Assembly: GCA_008692225.1 (NCBI GenBank)
Contig: VICG01000011.1
Location: 124,001-188,000, forward strand
Length of the DNA stretch: 64,000 nucleotides
Direction: 5' to 3'
From: Monilinia fructicola
Lineage: Eukaryota; Ascomycota; Leotiomycetes; Helotiales; Sclerotiniaceae
In this document: positions 36,101-48,742 of the stretch, in pieces
Layout of the letters: every line of letters starts with the position of its first letter
How positions within the stretch are numbered: position 1 is the stretch's first letter
Made by a program: the position numbers and the translations under genes
The notes under the pieces: model-generated
The model's database searches: none
Told to the model about the DNA's origin: nothing
Seen by the model: the letters and a program-made list of their open reading frames with translations, nothing else

Positions 36101-36957
36101 CAATCTTACAAGCGATCTCGGCACAACTTTCTATCTTGAATCCTTTCGAAGCTAACTATGATTTCTCTCCACGGATTCATCCAGATCCCTGGGCAAGCTT
36201 CTTCACCCACGAAGAATCTTTAGAGGTTGTTCCGGACGAACAAGAGAATGATCGTGAAGCATTTGGGTTGGCACAAAAATGGTGTCTAACAACTCGTTTT
36301 GCTTCATTCGCAACAGAGGACATCATGGTTGAAGATGTTGATGTCGAAATCCTTGGTGTGCAAGGTGGCATCAAATGCACTACGAATAAATTAACCACAA
36401 TCCCTGAAGGGGGCGTAAAAGTTAGTCCAAAGGTTCTCGAGGAAGCTCAATTCGATGCCTTTACACAAAAGTATTCACTTGATGACCGAGGAACCGCCAC
36501 CCTTGATCTCTCTCTTGTCATCAAATGGCGTAGGAATAAAGATGGTTCCAATATCAATACATGTATTGTTCCCGTCCCACGTCTTCTCGTCTCAAGTAGC
36601 GAACCTCGAGTCCTAGCCGCCGTGACTTACTCTTCAACAATACCATCCATGATTCACTTCGACGTTACAATCGAGAATCCTTCACATCACTTCCTCTCTT
36701 TTGCGATAAACATGGAACCGAGCGAACAATTTGCCTTTTCGGGTGTTAAACAATCTACCTTACAATTAGTCCCACTTTCTAGAAGGACCATCAAATTTAG
36801 ATTACTGCCAACTATAAGGGGCGATTGGATTGGGCCAATAAGATGTGTAATTAGGGATACATATTTCCAGAAGGTATTGAAGATTGCGCCGACGGAGGGT
36901 ATGAAGAGTGAGAAGGAAGGATTACTAATTTGGGTTCCGAGTGATGAGGAGTTTTAG
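33165..36957 (+). CDS. TRS130: TRAPP II complex subunit TRS130 (TRAPPC10)
   Basis: Subunit of the TRAPP II tether and Rab exchange complex at the late Golgi. Exons are 33165-33422 and 33475-36957 with a 52-nt intron, giving 1246 residues. The beginning MDGYATAYVAHNLPLLVVSG and the splice VVGR/DYLLPSRKAPP fit the family. The N-terminal half is alpha-solenoid-like (AEMIKKVGFADFK, GYWYREASKHLIARRALAL). The C-terminal half is beta-rich with immunoglobulin-like segments (EYINEIRLEFIGG-like, LHLEVKNGEE, VTIENPSHHFLSFAIN). The last block, SRRTIKFRLLPTIRGDWIGP, resembles the conserved Trs130 end. The frame is clean over 3.7 kb, in contrast to the left of the window. In-frame sequence extends upstream, but ATG 33165 is the first plausible start. 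Confidence 0.87.
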
Positions 36958-37143
36958 GGTTTGGGTATTTGGTGGCGCTGAATGTATTTTACATGTTAGA
37001 TGAGAAATTTTTTCGCATTATTCTTGCAGTATTTTAAGTTTTGGTGTGATTTTTGGTTTTATTCTCTTCGAATTTGAACTGTCGAGGGAAATTCTCATAT
37101 GCTTTACGCCATTCCAATACGTATCCCAAAATCAAATGGTAAA

Positions 37144-38977
37144 TCACAATTTACTACCCTCAAATTTCACCCCAGGCCTCTTCGGAGGTCCTCCGACTCG
37201 CCTCTTCCATTCGTCGGATAATGTCTGTTTCTCTATCAAGCTCTTCTTCGTCCATTCAATGTACTCTTCCTGCTCTTTCCTCCACTTCTTCAATTCCTGC
37301 CCTATCCATGGCGTTAATGCATCTGCACATTGCTCCGTGGCTTCTTGTGCTACCAGATGACCTATCCCTTCCAACACCACCTCTTTGACCTTGCCTTCTT
37401 TCGCTCCACCGCTTCCGCCGTGCCCAGTCCCCGTGATAGAGAGTTTTTTGTACACGAGAAGCCGCGTTGCAGACGGTGCTTGTGCTGCCGTATACATAGA
37501 AGACTGAAGGCCGTAGTTGAGGGAGTCGAAGGAGAGTATTGAAGGGTTCGGGGCGGTAGAAGGGGTACTGGACGGGGCTTTGTGCGTAGAGATCTGGGAT
37601 GAGTTCAGGGCGGGTGACCGTCTTCCCATCGGTGGAAAAGGCTTCCCAGCTGGGTCGCATGAAGGAGAAACATTCTTGGTGTTTGGTTGTGGTTAGGGTT
37701 ACGGCTTTGCTTTCCGTTGATGAGGAAGGGTGGATCGTGGTGGGGGTGTCTCGGATGCCGTATTGGCACCACCGATCTAAGACTCGGGGGTCCCAGTTGG
37801 AATATGCTTTTGATTTTCGGAAGGAGGCTTCGGCTGCCGCGCGGGAAGGCCAAAGATCCCGACGGAAGGTAGAGAGGCTGTTGGGGTCTGGGTCTCCGCT
37901 GGGACTGGAGGCGAATTCGTGGATTACGGGGTCGAGCATTATGAGGGTGGTTAGGAGGCGTGGGTGCATGAGGGCGAGGTTGGTGAGCATGTTTGCGCCG
38001 AAGGAGTGGCCGATGCCGATTATTGGGAGGGGCATCTCCGCGCGGAAGGTATTGACCATATGGAGGAGGTCGCGAGCGTGGTCGAGCCATGATGCTGGGT
38101 GTTGGGTTGGATGTTAGATATGTTAAATAAATGGTGGTGTTATGAGAAGGACAAGGTAGATGGGGGCTAGATTGAACTCAATGAAAATGTTCAAGGGAGA
38201 AAACTTGTAGGAACTTCAATCTTATTAATGGGGCTCTTTCATCTCATTATAAAGCCAGGAAGCTTTAAGCGATCGAGAAAGAATGTCTGAAGTTGAAATC
38301 ATATCAAGATTACAATCCACTCTGAGCAATGAATCATCGATTCTCGAACTCAATCAGCGCCATACACCCCAATGTCAATTCGACTCAAGCAATTCGAGTA
38401 CCTCCACAAATTTCGTGGTTTGAACCATCTAGCTGTGGCAGCGTTGGCAGTCTCTGTCGCTTGAGAATCTCGGTAATGACAACGAAGGCCCACACTGATG
38501 GGCTTTCGAAACTTATATCTTTTGCTATCACATTTGAGATGGCAAAGAAGGTACGAGGACATATAAATAGAGAGAAAAAAATTATCACGCACGATCATTT
38601 CCCAACAATTGCTCGTTCAAGACACTACTAGCACCTTCGTGAGCCAAATCCGCAATCCAAACACTTCGGATTCGAAACCCATTGGCTTTTGCGCGTGCAT
38701 GGATATCTTCCCATAATGGCTCATATAATTCCTATAGTTTTTAGCTTCGAGGTTGCGTTGCTTAGGTGAAGGGGTAATATACTTTCGGATATCCATTTGC
38801 ATGAGCGCCGATTATAGTCACATCTCCCGGCTGCGGATGGGGATTATCTCGAGGGATGTATTGTTTAATTGCTAATTGTAAGATATCTTCTTGAGAATTT
38901 GAGGTGGCTCGAGGGTATTCTCGAATGTGTTGACATTCCAGAGTATGTTCCTTTATCTCGAAGATTGTGGAGTGCAT
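37144..38977 (-). CDS. Peroxisomal alpha/beta hydrolase (LPX1/AKT2-like), one +1 frameshift
   Basis: Alpha/beta-hydrolase of the group containing yeast peroxisomal lipase Lpx1 and Alternaria AKT2-type proteins. Substrate unknown. Exons are 38783-38977, 38593-38731 and 37144-38094. Landmarks: HIREYPRAT, PQPGDVTIIGAHANGYPK, IRSVWIADLAHEG, and nucleophile elbow GIGHSFGAN with Ser142. The last three residues are SKL, a PTS1 peroxisomal signal, preceded by a conserved-looking basic tail (PPKRPGVKFEG). Intron 2 is 498 nt, far longer than its neighbours. An extra base in the TTTTTT run at 37444-37449 breaks the frame about 100 residues before the end; as written the product would lose the PTS1. Corrected length is 427 residues. 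Family membership alone does not imply toxin production. Confidence 0.82.
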
Positions 38978-39869
38978 GATGGAGATAGCGATGGAGAGTG
39001 TGGGGGATATATCCTTGTGGTATGGAGTAGAGGAATTCGAAGTCAAAGGAGGTTGAGTAGATGAAAAAGGAAACCAATAGACTAAATGACCATGAGCAAC
39101 GATATTTCAAGGAAAGAATAGTTCTATGATATCTCGAGGTCAAGATGATATTGTAGATAATAATGAATTGAAGGATGAAAGTTACTTTGACTACGTATGT
39201 ATAGTGTACTCCGTATACTCAGCCGGATATCTCTCTCCACAAGCAAGCCTCGGTCCGGGAGGCGAGCTACAGGTTGATTGGCGGTAAAGGGGAGCGGGAA
39301 TGAAGTTTATGATATGAGTAGAAGAATCCCGCATTTTGTATTTTATGCAATTCGAACACACTTGCACATCAAAAAAAGTTTGAATTTGAATCTGATTAGA
39401 TTATTAGACAGAAAAGAAAAAGAAGGACGGACATAGTCGAAATCCTAACCTTACACTTGGATAGGTGATCTGCTTTAGAAGCAAGACTGACTGACTTAGT
39501 AATTGCATACTTGTATAAGATTACCGGTAACCTTGGAAGGATACTATGTTGATCTTGACACGTGATTGGGCGTCAAAGCAATCTACCGTTCCCTGTCGTT
39601 TTAGCGTGTTTTCTCAAGCGCAACTTGACGTGATTCACGGGACGCGACCCGCGTTTGTCAATTTTGAAGATCAAACGAAATAATAATAAGGATACTGGCT
39701 GCACGCAACATACAATATACAATATAGAGAATACAACATCCAACATCCAACATCCAACAATCACAATCACAATCAATATTGTTCATTATTCACTAGCAAT
39801 ATACTTGATCCTTACCGTCATTGATATCTCTCATAAATTCATCCTGTTCATGTAGATTTGCACTTCATA
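38978..39869. promoter_or_regulatory. Divergent promoter region hydrolase / RTT107-like gene
   Basis: 892 bp between starts. It includes the imperfect repeat CAACATCCAACATCCAACA near 39727-39760 and a TACTCCGTA motif at 39207-39215. No gene is supported; an in-frame extension of the hydrolase reaches upstream but lacks an ATG. Confidence 0.5.
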
Positions 39870-42573
39870 ATGGTAGAAGTAAATGGTGGCGCTGCCCACC
39901 TCCCCATATTCGATGGTTGCAGCATCACTATCGTTGTGAGCAAGGAGCTTCCTGTCGCGCAAGCAAAACAGGTATATCTTGTGCCAGCTTATCATAATGC
40001 GCTTCGTATGTGCTAACCAAAATCGCAGTTAAGAGAGGTCCTTGAAGATAATGGTGCTTCGGCAGATTTTAGAAAACCAGACGAGGGCATAAACTTAGAA
40101 GAGATCACGCATATTGTCTCTGCCACGACCGACTTTGCAAGCTATGATGATGCAGGTCTTTTACTTGTACCGGTAGTTACGCCTAGTTGGATCACACAAT
40201 CTCTTAGTCGACGCAGACAAGCACCGATACGCCCATTCACACCCGACGAGCGACTTATTTTCTCTAATGTCAACCTTACATGTGGAGATATCCCGCAAGG
40301 CGACAAAGATGCCATCATTGGTGCTACGTGTGCTATGGGCGGAATGGAGAGTAACAGCTTGACTAAATTGGTAACTCACATTTGTGCTCTCAGCATGGAT
40401 CATCCAAAATGTCAAGCGGCCATAGATAAGGGCCATAAGTGCAAGATTGTTCTTCCCCAATGGTGAGTGTTTCAGCTATACTAAAACTACTCAACTAACC
40501 AAACATAGGTTCGACGACTGCCTGAAATTAGGAAAGCGTATCGACGAGCGACCTTATTTACTTCCAAATCCAGAAGTCTTTCGCATGAATCCCGAAGACA
40601 ATCTACCTATTCCCTCCTCTGCTGGACTTCAAGGTGCTACTGCGGCGCATCCAGATATGCTCGAAACTCCGACAACTTCCCCTATAAAACGTCGCCTTCA
40701 TGTCTTCAAAAACAAAAAAGTGATGTTGTCTAAAGATCTGGATATTGGAAAGCGGCTATCTGAATTGCTCACGAAACTTATTGAAGCCGGGGAGGGTACA
40801 GTTGTCACCTCAGTACGTGATGCAGACATGTTTGTTTGCAATTACCGAGAGGGTAGAGATTATGTCATAGCCTCTCGATCACCTTCAACACATGTGGGTA
40901 ACCTTTCATGGCTATACTATTTGATCGCTCATAATGCATGGACAAATCCGATGAGGAGACTTCTTCACTACCCAATGCCCAAAGGCGGCTTACCAGGCTT
41001 TGGTAGTTTCAAGATAACATTGTCCAATTATGGCGGAGAGGCACGCATGTACCTTGAGAACCTGGTAAATGCCGCTGGTGGTGAATTCACCAAAAATATG
41101 AAGCAGGATAATACCCATCTCATCACGGCGCGGAAATCTAGCGAAAAGTGCAGTGCTGCTGAAGAATGGAATATTGATATGGTCAATCATCTTTGGCTCG
41201 AAGAGAGTTATGCAAAGTGTGAGGTTCAGAAATTGACTGATCCACGTTATATACACTTTCCACCCAGAACTAATCTCGGCGAAGTCATTGGCCAAACTCG
41301 GTTCGACCAAAATATTTTGGAAAAGAAATACTTCCCAAGGGATCCGACTCCAGGCCCCAATAGTCCGAAGCTCTCGAAGATTAAGAATCTAACAATTCGA
41401 GACCGAGATGGAGATATTGACATGGATGGCGAAACTGAAGATGAGGAACCAGAAGTAATTGCACCTCCTCCAAAACCCACCGCCAAAGCCAAGAGAATAT
41501 CTACAAACTCTACAAACATCCTTTCAACTCCAGCGAGCAAGAAGCGCTCATCTTTAGGCAAAGAAAACGACACACCTTCATCGACCAGCAGTCGGAGTGC
41601 TAAAGATAGGGCATTGAATGCCATTCATGATCTTGCTCCTGATATTGCCAAGTATGAATTGGAGAAGAAGAGAAAAGGACATGTCTTCGGTGGTGATCGA
41701 GCTGCGAATAAGATTGAGAAGCAGCGAGATCTATTGCGCAATTCGAGTCCTATTACAAAGCGCCAAGCCAGTCATGAGGATAGTGACAGTGAGAATGAGG
41801 AGACTGGTATTCGTCCATCAAAGAAAGCGAAAACCACGTTGAAGCCCGAGGTCCAGGTTCGTATGCTTGTTACAGGTTACATGATCTGGGCAGGAGAAGC
41901 ATCCAAGCAGGAGACAGATACTGTGAGTTGATACATCTATTTAGTCACGATCATTGCTAACAACTACCAGAAAAAGCTGCGTAATATCGGCATTGCTATA
42001 TGGAACAATTATGGAAAAGTCAACATCATGGCTGCTCCTAAGATGGTTCGGACCCGGAAATTTCTTGTTGGTCTTGCACATGGTCCTACTGTTGTATCAG
42101 ATACTTTTATCGAGGCTTGCATCAAGGCAGGAAAGATGTTAAATGTTGAAGACTTTCCATTGCAGGATACGGAAAATGAAAAGAGACACAAGGTCAAGTT
42201 GAAGGATGCCTTGACCCGAGCCAGAGCGAACAAAGGCCGACTCTTGAATACGATTCCGATATACTGTACCGCAGATATTGAAAATGGCTTCGAAACGTAC
42301 AAAGACATTGCAGAAGTCAATGGAGCTACTTTTGGTGTTTTCAAAGGACGTCCAACTATCAAACCAACTAAGCCTGAAGACGACGATGGACCTCCAGAGC
42401 CTATCTACTTGATTAGCAGCGACAAGAAATCTGAACAAGCTTTCTACTCGAAATTCGAGGAGATGGCCAAGGCAGGGAATATGGAGCCTCGAATTGTCAA
42501 GGTCGAATGGCTGTTAGATGTTGCTATGTCTCAACAGTTGAAGTGGGATAAACATTATTTGCTAAAGCGTTGA
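39870..42573 (+). CDS. Multi-BRCT DNA-damage scaffold, RTT107/Brc1-like
   Basis: Rtt107/Brc1 proteins are BRCT scaffolds that read phosphorylated H2A at stalled forks and bring in repair factors. Exons are 39870-39971, 40029-40462, 40509-41922 and 41971-42573, giving 850 residues. Tandem BRCT-like repeats lie at the N-terminus (about 1-190), in the middle (about 238-430, with KKVMLSKDLDIG and FKITLSNYGGEARMYLENLV followed by THLITARKSSEK) and as a C-terminal pair (about 638-850, with VRMLVTGYMIW, RTRKFLVGLAHGPTVVS and RIVKVEWLLDVAMSQQLKWD). Acidic and Ser/Lys-rich linkers with nuclear-localisation-like PSKKAKTTLK separate the last pair. The six-repeat plan and C-terminal phospho-binding pair fit Rtt107/Brc1 better than Dpb11/Rad4. 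The frame is clean. Confidence 0.85.
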
Positions 42574-43111
42574 TGTAATTTACTGTGATAACTCCATGCT
42601 TTGATGTTCCTGCTGGCGATTGGGAGGGTGGATACGATGTACTCATATACCTTTTTGGTTCATATTGTTGGATGGGATACAAAAGAAACGACGTCGTTTT
42701 GCGGACAAAATCTTGGGAGGGAACTTGATATGTATGGTTTTGCTTTGGGTAATGAGATATGTATACCATGATTTTTAATGCAAAATATCTATATCTTTGA
42801 TACTATGTGCTACGCTTTTGTTCTTGTGATTAGACAAATTTGATTTGTGTTTTTGGTGAGTATATTTTCATTTGGCTATTCATAAGTGTTTAGTATCTTG
42901 TACTTGATTTGGGGTATCGTGTTATGTAATTGCTGTCTTCATTCCCATCACCACTACCTTCCTGAACCCATGTAATAGGGGGGTTCAATGTTCGGTAGTA
43001 TCTTCGTCCCGTCGAATCTTCAGATCAGATGCGAACAATTATTTGATCACTTCATATCAGGTGAAACCGTCAGATATGTGTTCTAGCAATGCAGAGCCTC
43101 AACTCCATTCC
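42574..43111. other. Convergent intergenic region
   Basis: 538 bp between the BRCT gene (+) and the CCDC174-like gene (-) stop codons. No gene, repeat or structured signal seen. Confidence 0.5.
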
Positions 43112-44152
43112 TCACTCCTTTCCATCCAGCGGTACAGGCGCATCACCTAACCCTTCCAAAAAAGCATCCGCCTGCTTCTTCGCCCTCTTCTCCCCAAGCA
43201 CCCTCCTCCTCTCCTCAATCTCCCTCTTCCTCTTCTCCTTTGCCTCCTCCCTCTCCCTCCTCCCCCGTTCCGTCTCCCTCCTCATCCTCTCCAAATTTGC
43301 CATCTCCTCCTCTCTCGCCCCCTCATCCTTGGAAAAACTATAGAACCCCTGCCCTTTACTCCGAATCTCCTTATCCGCCTCGTAATGCTTCATCTCCGGC
43401 GGCGTCGCGCTCCTGTCCCTCTTCCTAGCCAACTCCTCCATTTTGCCCTCCGTCTCCGCGTCTAGCGTACTGGTGAAGGCTCCAGATTGTATTGTGTCGC
43501 CGTAGATGAGTTGGGAGGGCATAGAGGGACGCGCGGACATACGTTCGAGTTCTTCGGCACCTATAAGACGTTTTTGCAGACGGCGCTCCTGGCGCCGCTT
43601 CTCGCTCCTGGTGCCTCGCCTGAGACGTCCAAATTCATCTTCGTATTCAGTGAGTTCGTTGTCGGAGGCTTCGAGACCGAAGGAATCGTCGCTGTGGTTG
43701 TCGGAGTCTCGTTCTCCATTCTCTACCCATTTGCGATCGAAGTCTACGAGGTCTTCTTCTTCGTTTTCGTTTTCAGGATGGGGTTGTTCGCCGCGTTTGA
43801 GGCGGGAGTAGATTTTGGCTTTTTCGGCAAGTCGTTTTTTACTCCGGTGAAGTGTGTTGTCGTCTATTCCCTCGCCGGTTTTATGTATTTGAGTATATCC
43901 ATTCTCGTCATCTTGTAGATCTTTAGCAGCGCGCTTCTTAGCTCCTTTATTATGAGTTTTGAAGATATCTTCTTTTGCTTTAGAAGGTCGAGGGCGTCCT
44001 CGAGTTGTGGTTGATGAAGGGGTACTGGAGGCGAGAAGCGAGGAGAGGGTAGAGCTGAATGCTAGATTTGTGGAAGATGATAATTCTTTTGCTGAAGAGT
44101 CGTGAAGTTTAGGTTTCTTGAAATTGTAAAGATTATTTGGATCGTTTGACAT
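43112..44152 (-). CDS. CCDC174-family nuclear coiled-coil protein
   Basis: Single exon, 346 residues. Human CCDC174 is a nuclear protein linked to the exon-junction factor eIF4A3 and splicing; the fungal role is inferred only by family. The diagnostic core is YEDEFGRLRRGTRSEKRR, preceded by an acidic stretch (NENEEEDLVDFDRKW) and followed by AEELERMSARPSMPSQLIYG and IRSKGQGFYSFSKDE. The C-terminal 80 residues form a long Arg/Glu helix (EREEAKEKRKREIEERRR). The N-terminus begins SNDPNNLYNFKKPKL, with basic clusters suited to nuclear import (GRPRPSKAK, KGAKKRAAK). Its start is 403 bp from divergent HOM6. Confidence 0.8.
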   Translation of the reverse strand: MSNDPNNLYNFKKPKLHDSSAKELSSSTNLAFSSTLSSLLASSTPSSTTTRGRPRPSKAKEDIFKTHNKGAKKRAAKDLQDDENGYTQIHKTGEGIDDNTLHRSKKRLAEKAKIYSRLKRGEQPHPENENEEEDLVDFDRKWVENGERDSDNHSDDSFGLEASDNELTEYEDEFGRLRRGTRSEKRRQERRLQKRLIGAEELERMSARPSMPSQLIYGDTIQSGAFTSTLDAETEGKMEELARKRDRSATPPEMKHYEADKEIRSKGQGFYSFSKDEGAREEEMANLERMRRETERGRREREEAKEKRKREIEERRRVLGEKRAKKQADAFLEGLGDAPVPLDGKE

Positions 44153-44555
44153 TTTGGAGTATTGATTGCTGTTGAATAGAAGAAGGAAAAGTAGAAAAGT
44201 GATGCGATGATATACTAATTCTCGTAAGGCTGAGATAAACCTTGGAGAGCTTCAAAAGTCATGGCCTCGTCATTGACTAATGAGAACATCAGCCTTATCG
44301 GAGTGGAACAACAATAAGGCGGGGCATCACAGCGAGATCGGATTATTGTATTAGAAACAATTGGAACCCCACCAAGCTTGTGTGATCGCTCCCGGTCATT
44401 ATAATTACCTACCTATCTATACTTATTATTCATAAGTAAATATCTTGATCTTCAAGTACGAGCAAGATATTGATTATTCAAGACAAGACACGAAAGATTT
44501 TTACAATCAATTTATTTGAACTTTCAACAACTCACAACTAACAACTCAAGTCAAT
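44153..44555. promoter_or_regulatory. Divergent promoter CCDC174-like / HOM6
   Basis: 403 bp shared by two start codons. A TGACTAA element at 44274-44280 is one base from the Gcn4/CPC1 consensus TGACTCA, plausible for an amino-acid biosynthesis gene but weak by itself. An AC-rich run leads into the HOM6 ATG. Confidence 0.4.
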
Positions 44556-45711
44556 ATGGTAGCCAAGGAAATTTACGTTGCTGTCATTGGTATGAAGCTT
44601 CAACTCGTAAGGGTCAAATAGGAGCTTTCAATTTGCTAATTGATCATTAGGTGCTGGTGGTGTGGGAAAATGCTTCTTGTCTCAACTCGAAGCTCTTTCT
44701 CAAAGATTCACTTCATCTAAAATCTCCCTCATCTTCGTATCAAGAAGCAAGAAAGTTCTCTATAGCCCAAAATACACTCCCCTCTCATACTCCAACCTCT
44801 CAACCACGCTCGCCGACTCTACACAAGAACTCCTCTCTCTACCAAAGATCATCGAATACTTAGCAGCTGCACCCGCAAAGGTCGTTCTTGTTGATAACAC
44901 AAGCTCTCAAGATGTGGCAGATGCATACCCACAAGTTTTGTCCAGTGGAATCTCTATAGTCACTCCCAACAAGAAGGCATTCTCTGGTTCCTATAAATTA
45001 TGGCAGGATATTTTCTCAGCAGCTTCATCATCGGGTGCTAAGGTTTATCATGAGAGTTCAGTCGGTGCTGGATTACCAGTCATCTCTACTTTGAAGGAAT
45101 TGGTAGACACAGGTGACTCTGTAACAAAAATTGAGGGTGTCTTCAGCGGTACCATGTCATTCTTGTTCAACTCATTCGCACCCACCGAGGGTTCAGGAGG
45201 AAAATGGTCTGCCGAGGTCGCTAAAGCAAAAGAATTGGGTTATACCGAACCGGATCCAAGAGATGACTTGAACGGTCTAGATGTTGCCAGAAAATTGACC
45301 ATTTTGGCAAGATTGGCAGGACTCCAAGTTGAATCGCCAACTTCATTCCCTGTTCAAAGTTTGATCCCCAAGGAGTTAGAGAGCGTTGCAAGTGGGGATG
45401 AGTTCCTTCAAAAGTTGCCCGAGTTTGACTCTCAGATGGAGGAAACAAAGGTTGCTGCTGAGAAGGAGGGTAAGGTTGTGAGATTTGTTGGAAGTATTGA
45501 TGTTGCAACAAAGGAGGTAAAGGTTGGTCTGGAGAAATTTGACAGATCACACCCAATTGCCGCACTCAAGGGAAGTGATAACATCATCAGCTTCTACACC
45601 AAGCGATACGGATCCAATCCTTTAATCATTCAGGGAGCTGGTGCTGGAGGAGAAGTGACAGCAATGGGTGTCACAGGTGATCTTATCAAGGTGCTTGAAA
45701 GACTATCTTAA
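44556..45711 (+). CDS. HOM6: Homoserine dehydrogenase
   Basis: Reduces aspartate semialdehyde to homoserine with NAD(P)H, the branch point to threonine, methionine and isoleucine; cytosolic. Exons are 44556-44589 and 44651-45711, giving 364 residues. The nucleotide-binding GAGGVG is at 12-17, and DNTSSQDVADAYP and SIVTPNKKAFSG mark the Rossmann half. VYHESSVGAGLPVISTLKEL and IEGVFSGTMSFLFN start the catalytic half. KAKELGYTEPDPRDDLNGLD carries the conserved Asp/Lys active-site region, and GAGAGGEVTAMGVTGDLIKV ends the fold. Length and sequence match yeast Hom6 closely. The stop lies only 44 bp from the stop of the convergent gene at 45756, so 3' UTRs probably overlap. Confidence 0.96.
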
Positions 45712-45755
45712 ATAACTGTGTAAGATACCATAAAAACCGCTTGTTTGTTCATCGC

Positions 45756-46188
45756 TCAATCGTTTATAATTGCGCCGCTGTCTTTTCGAGGGTGACCCGC
45801 TTGTTCTATTTTCTTCTTCATCCCTTCAGCCTTTTCCTCTATCAATTCTGCTATATCGTGCGGTCCATTCGCTGAAGGCAATGTCAAAATTCTTGGTCGT
45901 CCTTGGCCATTTGGTCGCTCACTCAAACTCGGCGCACGCGGTCGTGGTCTATTTCTTGCTCTTCCACCAAAGTAAGGTATTTCGTAAGTCATCAAGCGGA
46001 ATGCGTAAAATACTATGTCATATACAATAAGTAACAGCCAGGGTCCTATGCATATCATGCCCAGTAGAAACTATGATATAAAGTTAGTTTGATCCCTCTG
46101 GAATTAAAAGCTAGATACATACAAATGTATTCATAGCCCAAACTTCAACGTAAGTTAGACTCTCAGGGAGAATCGAAAACCAAGACAT
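45756..46188 (-). CDS. Small single-pass membrane protein, unknown function
   Basis: Not recognised. Exons are 46123-46188 and 45756-46070 with a 52-nt intron, giving 126 residues. Residues about 22-45 (FLLGMICIGPWLLLIVYDIV) form one strong hydrophobic helix. The short N-terminus contains ILPESLTYVEVWAMNTF. The C-terminal 80 residues are polar, with RARNRPRPRAPSL and a helical ELIEEKAEGMKKKIE segment. Basic residues just after the helix suggest an N-out, C-in orientation by the positive-inside rule (inference). In-frame sequence upstream of the chosen ATG gives alternative longer products without a clear start. Intact frame, good splice sites and tight convergence with HOM6 support a real gene. 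Confidence 0.6.
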
Positions 46189-47357
46189 ATTTATTGTATA
46201 GCGAACTTCCCAATGATGGAAGGGAAAAAAGGTCCTGATATGTTGGAAAGGTCGATTGACCACAAGTGTTGAGAGTCTGTAGGCAGGTCGTATTCTTCCA
46301 CTCAAAGCTGCAGGATATGTTTTGTTGTCGGCAGATATGTGTTTGCCAGGTATGAGCCCCTTGAATCACGTTGATATGGGTAAAGGTTGAATAGCATACG
46401 GAGATAGCTTTATCATATCGACATTTGAGAGGAATGGAGGAAAAGTGATGAAAAGGTAATGAAGAATGAGAGATGGAATGACGCGCTTTTTGTTTTTTTC
46501 TTTTTTCACAAATAAATAAAAGACTAATGCTTATTGTACAAGCACATACCTGAGAGATTGTATTGTTGTATAAGTGCACGAATAAGTAAGTAAGTATATC
46601 AGCTCTGCTGGCCAAGAGCTGGTTTCAACTAACCGTATTGATACGAATGCGAATGATTGGCATATGGATATGGATATGGATATGAGTATGAGTTTGAATT
46701 TGAATTTGAGTCCGAATGGCAGTCAAGGGAGAGTCCTTGTAATATGTTGGAATTGTCCGCAATTGCACAGGATTCTGGGGATAAGGAAAGAAGGATGGAT
46801 GGATGGATGGATGAATGAATGAATACCAATGTTATTTTGTACTGTATCTGTATCTGTATCTGTATCGCAATCGCAATCGCAATCGGAACGGAACTGAGCG
46901 GCCGATAGATGAGGATGAGGATGACGATTATCAATTGTTAGCTTATATTTTAGCCTTTTTTAGCCCTTTAATACTCTACCTAGGTAATAATAAGTCGATA
47001 TCGTGCAGCTAAATTTGACAAATCCTTAAATTCACGGCCGCATGATCGCTTAAAAATGATACAGCGACGTCAGAATCCATGGATAGAATAGTTAGTTTTA
47101 AATCCACACCCCCATCCATATCCATCCCACCACCCATAAATACAGCAAATCGCTTTTATGCATTTTTATTTTTAGCTTCTATGGAAAAGAGGAATTAAAA
47201 AAAAAAGTTCAGCCTTGAGCTCTTCATCATGCTAAAGCCTCGTTTATGTATACATCACATTCATATCTTACCATCATCCATAAAAACCCTCATCTTTGCA
47301 TCATTTCAGAAAAAGTCTCATTGACTGTCAAGAAGTTTTGGGAATACTTTAGTCAGA
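46189..47357. promoter_or_regulatory. Divergent intergenic region with short tandems
   Basis: 1.2 kb between the small membrane protein (-) and TRM8 (+). It contains GATATG-type (about 46660-46690), GGAT (46796-46812), CTGTAT and CGCAAT (46843-46883) and TGAGGA tandems. A TACCTAGGTA palindrome lies at 46977-46986. A 150-codon minus-strand frame overlaps the membrane-protein gene without domains; I regard it as noise. Confidence 0.5.
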
Positions 47358-48312
<955 letters not shown>

Positions 48313-48742
48313 GGGAGAGAGGCGAGGCAGTTATCATTCACATAAATGAGACTCTCAGGAAGCCATTTGATGGATATTTTCTGATTATTTTCACTCTTGA
48401 TGAGGATTGTAATAAGTGTCAAAGATCAATTGAAAGCAAGAAAGCAAGAAATCAAACAATTAACTAATTAAACACTACATATATGGATACTGATCCATTC
48501 CTCAGACACACTCAGCAAATACTCATTTCATTTCATTTCCCTTCATTCCATTTCATTGCAGTGAAAAGATGAATTAATATCTTCATCGGCTGTGATTCGT
48601 CATTTGATAGATGTGAATTGGAAAGATTACGCGAGGTCCCTGAAAGCCGAAAGCTACAACCATTGTGAGACCTTTAATAGAGCTTCCCAAAAAAGTTCCC
48701 ACCAAAAATGCTGTTCATTAACGCCATCACCCTTCATATATT
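48313..48742. promoter_or_regulatory. Intergenic region upstream of the sorting nexin gene
   Basis: 430 bp between two plus-strand genes, presumably TRM8 3' UTR and the next promoter. A degenerate TTTCATT/CCATTTCATT run lies near 48525-48555. No other feature. Confidence 0.5.

Noticed and set aside
37599..38117. 172-codon plus-strand ORF
   Set aside because: Antisense to the alpha/beta hydrolase, which carries the nucleophile elbow and family motifs.
46163..46615. 150-codon minus-strand ORF
   Set aside because: Overlaps the first exon of the small membrane-protein gene in another frame; no domain, start context or splice support.
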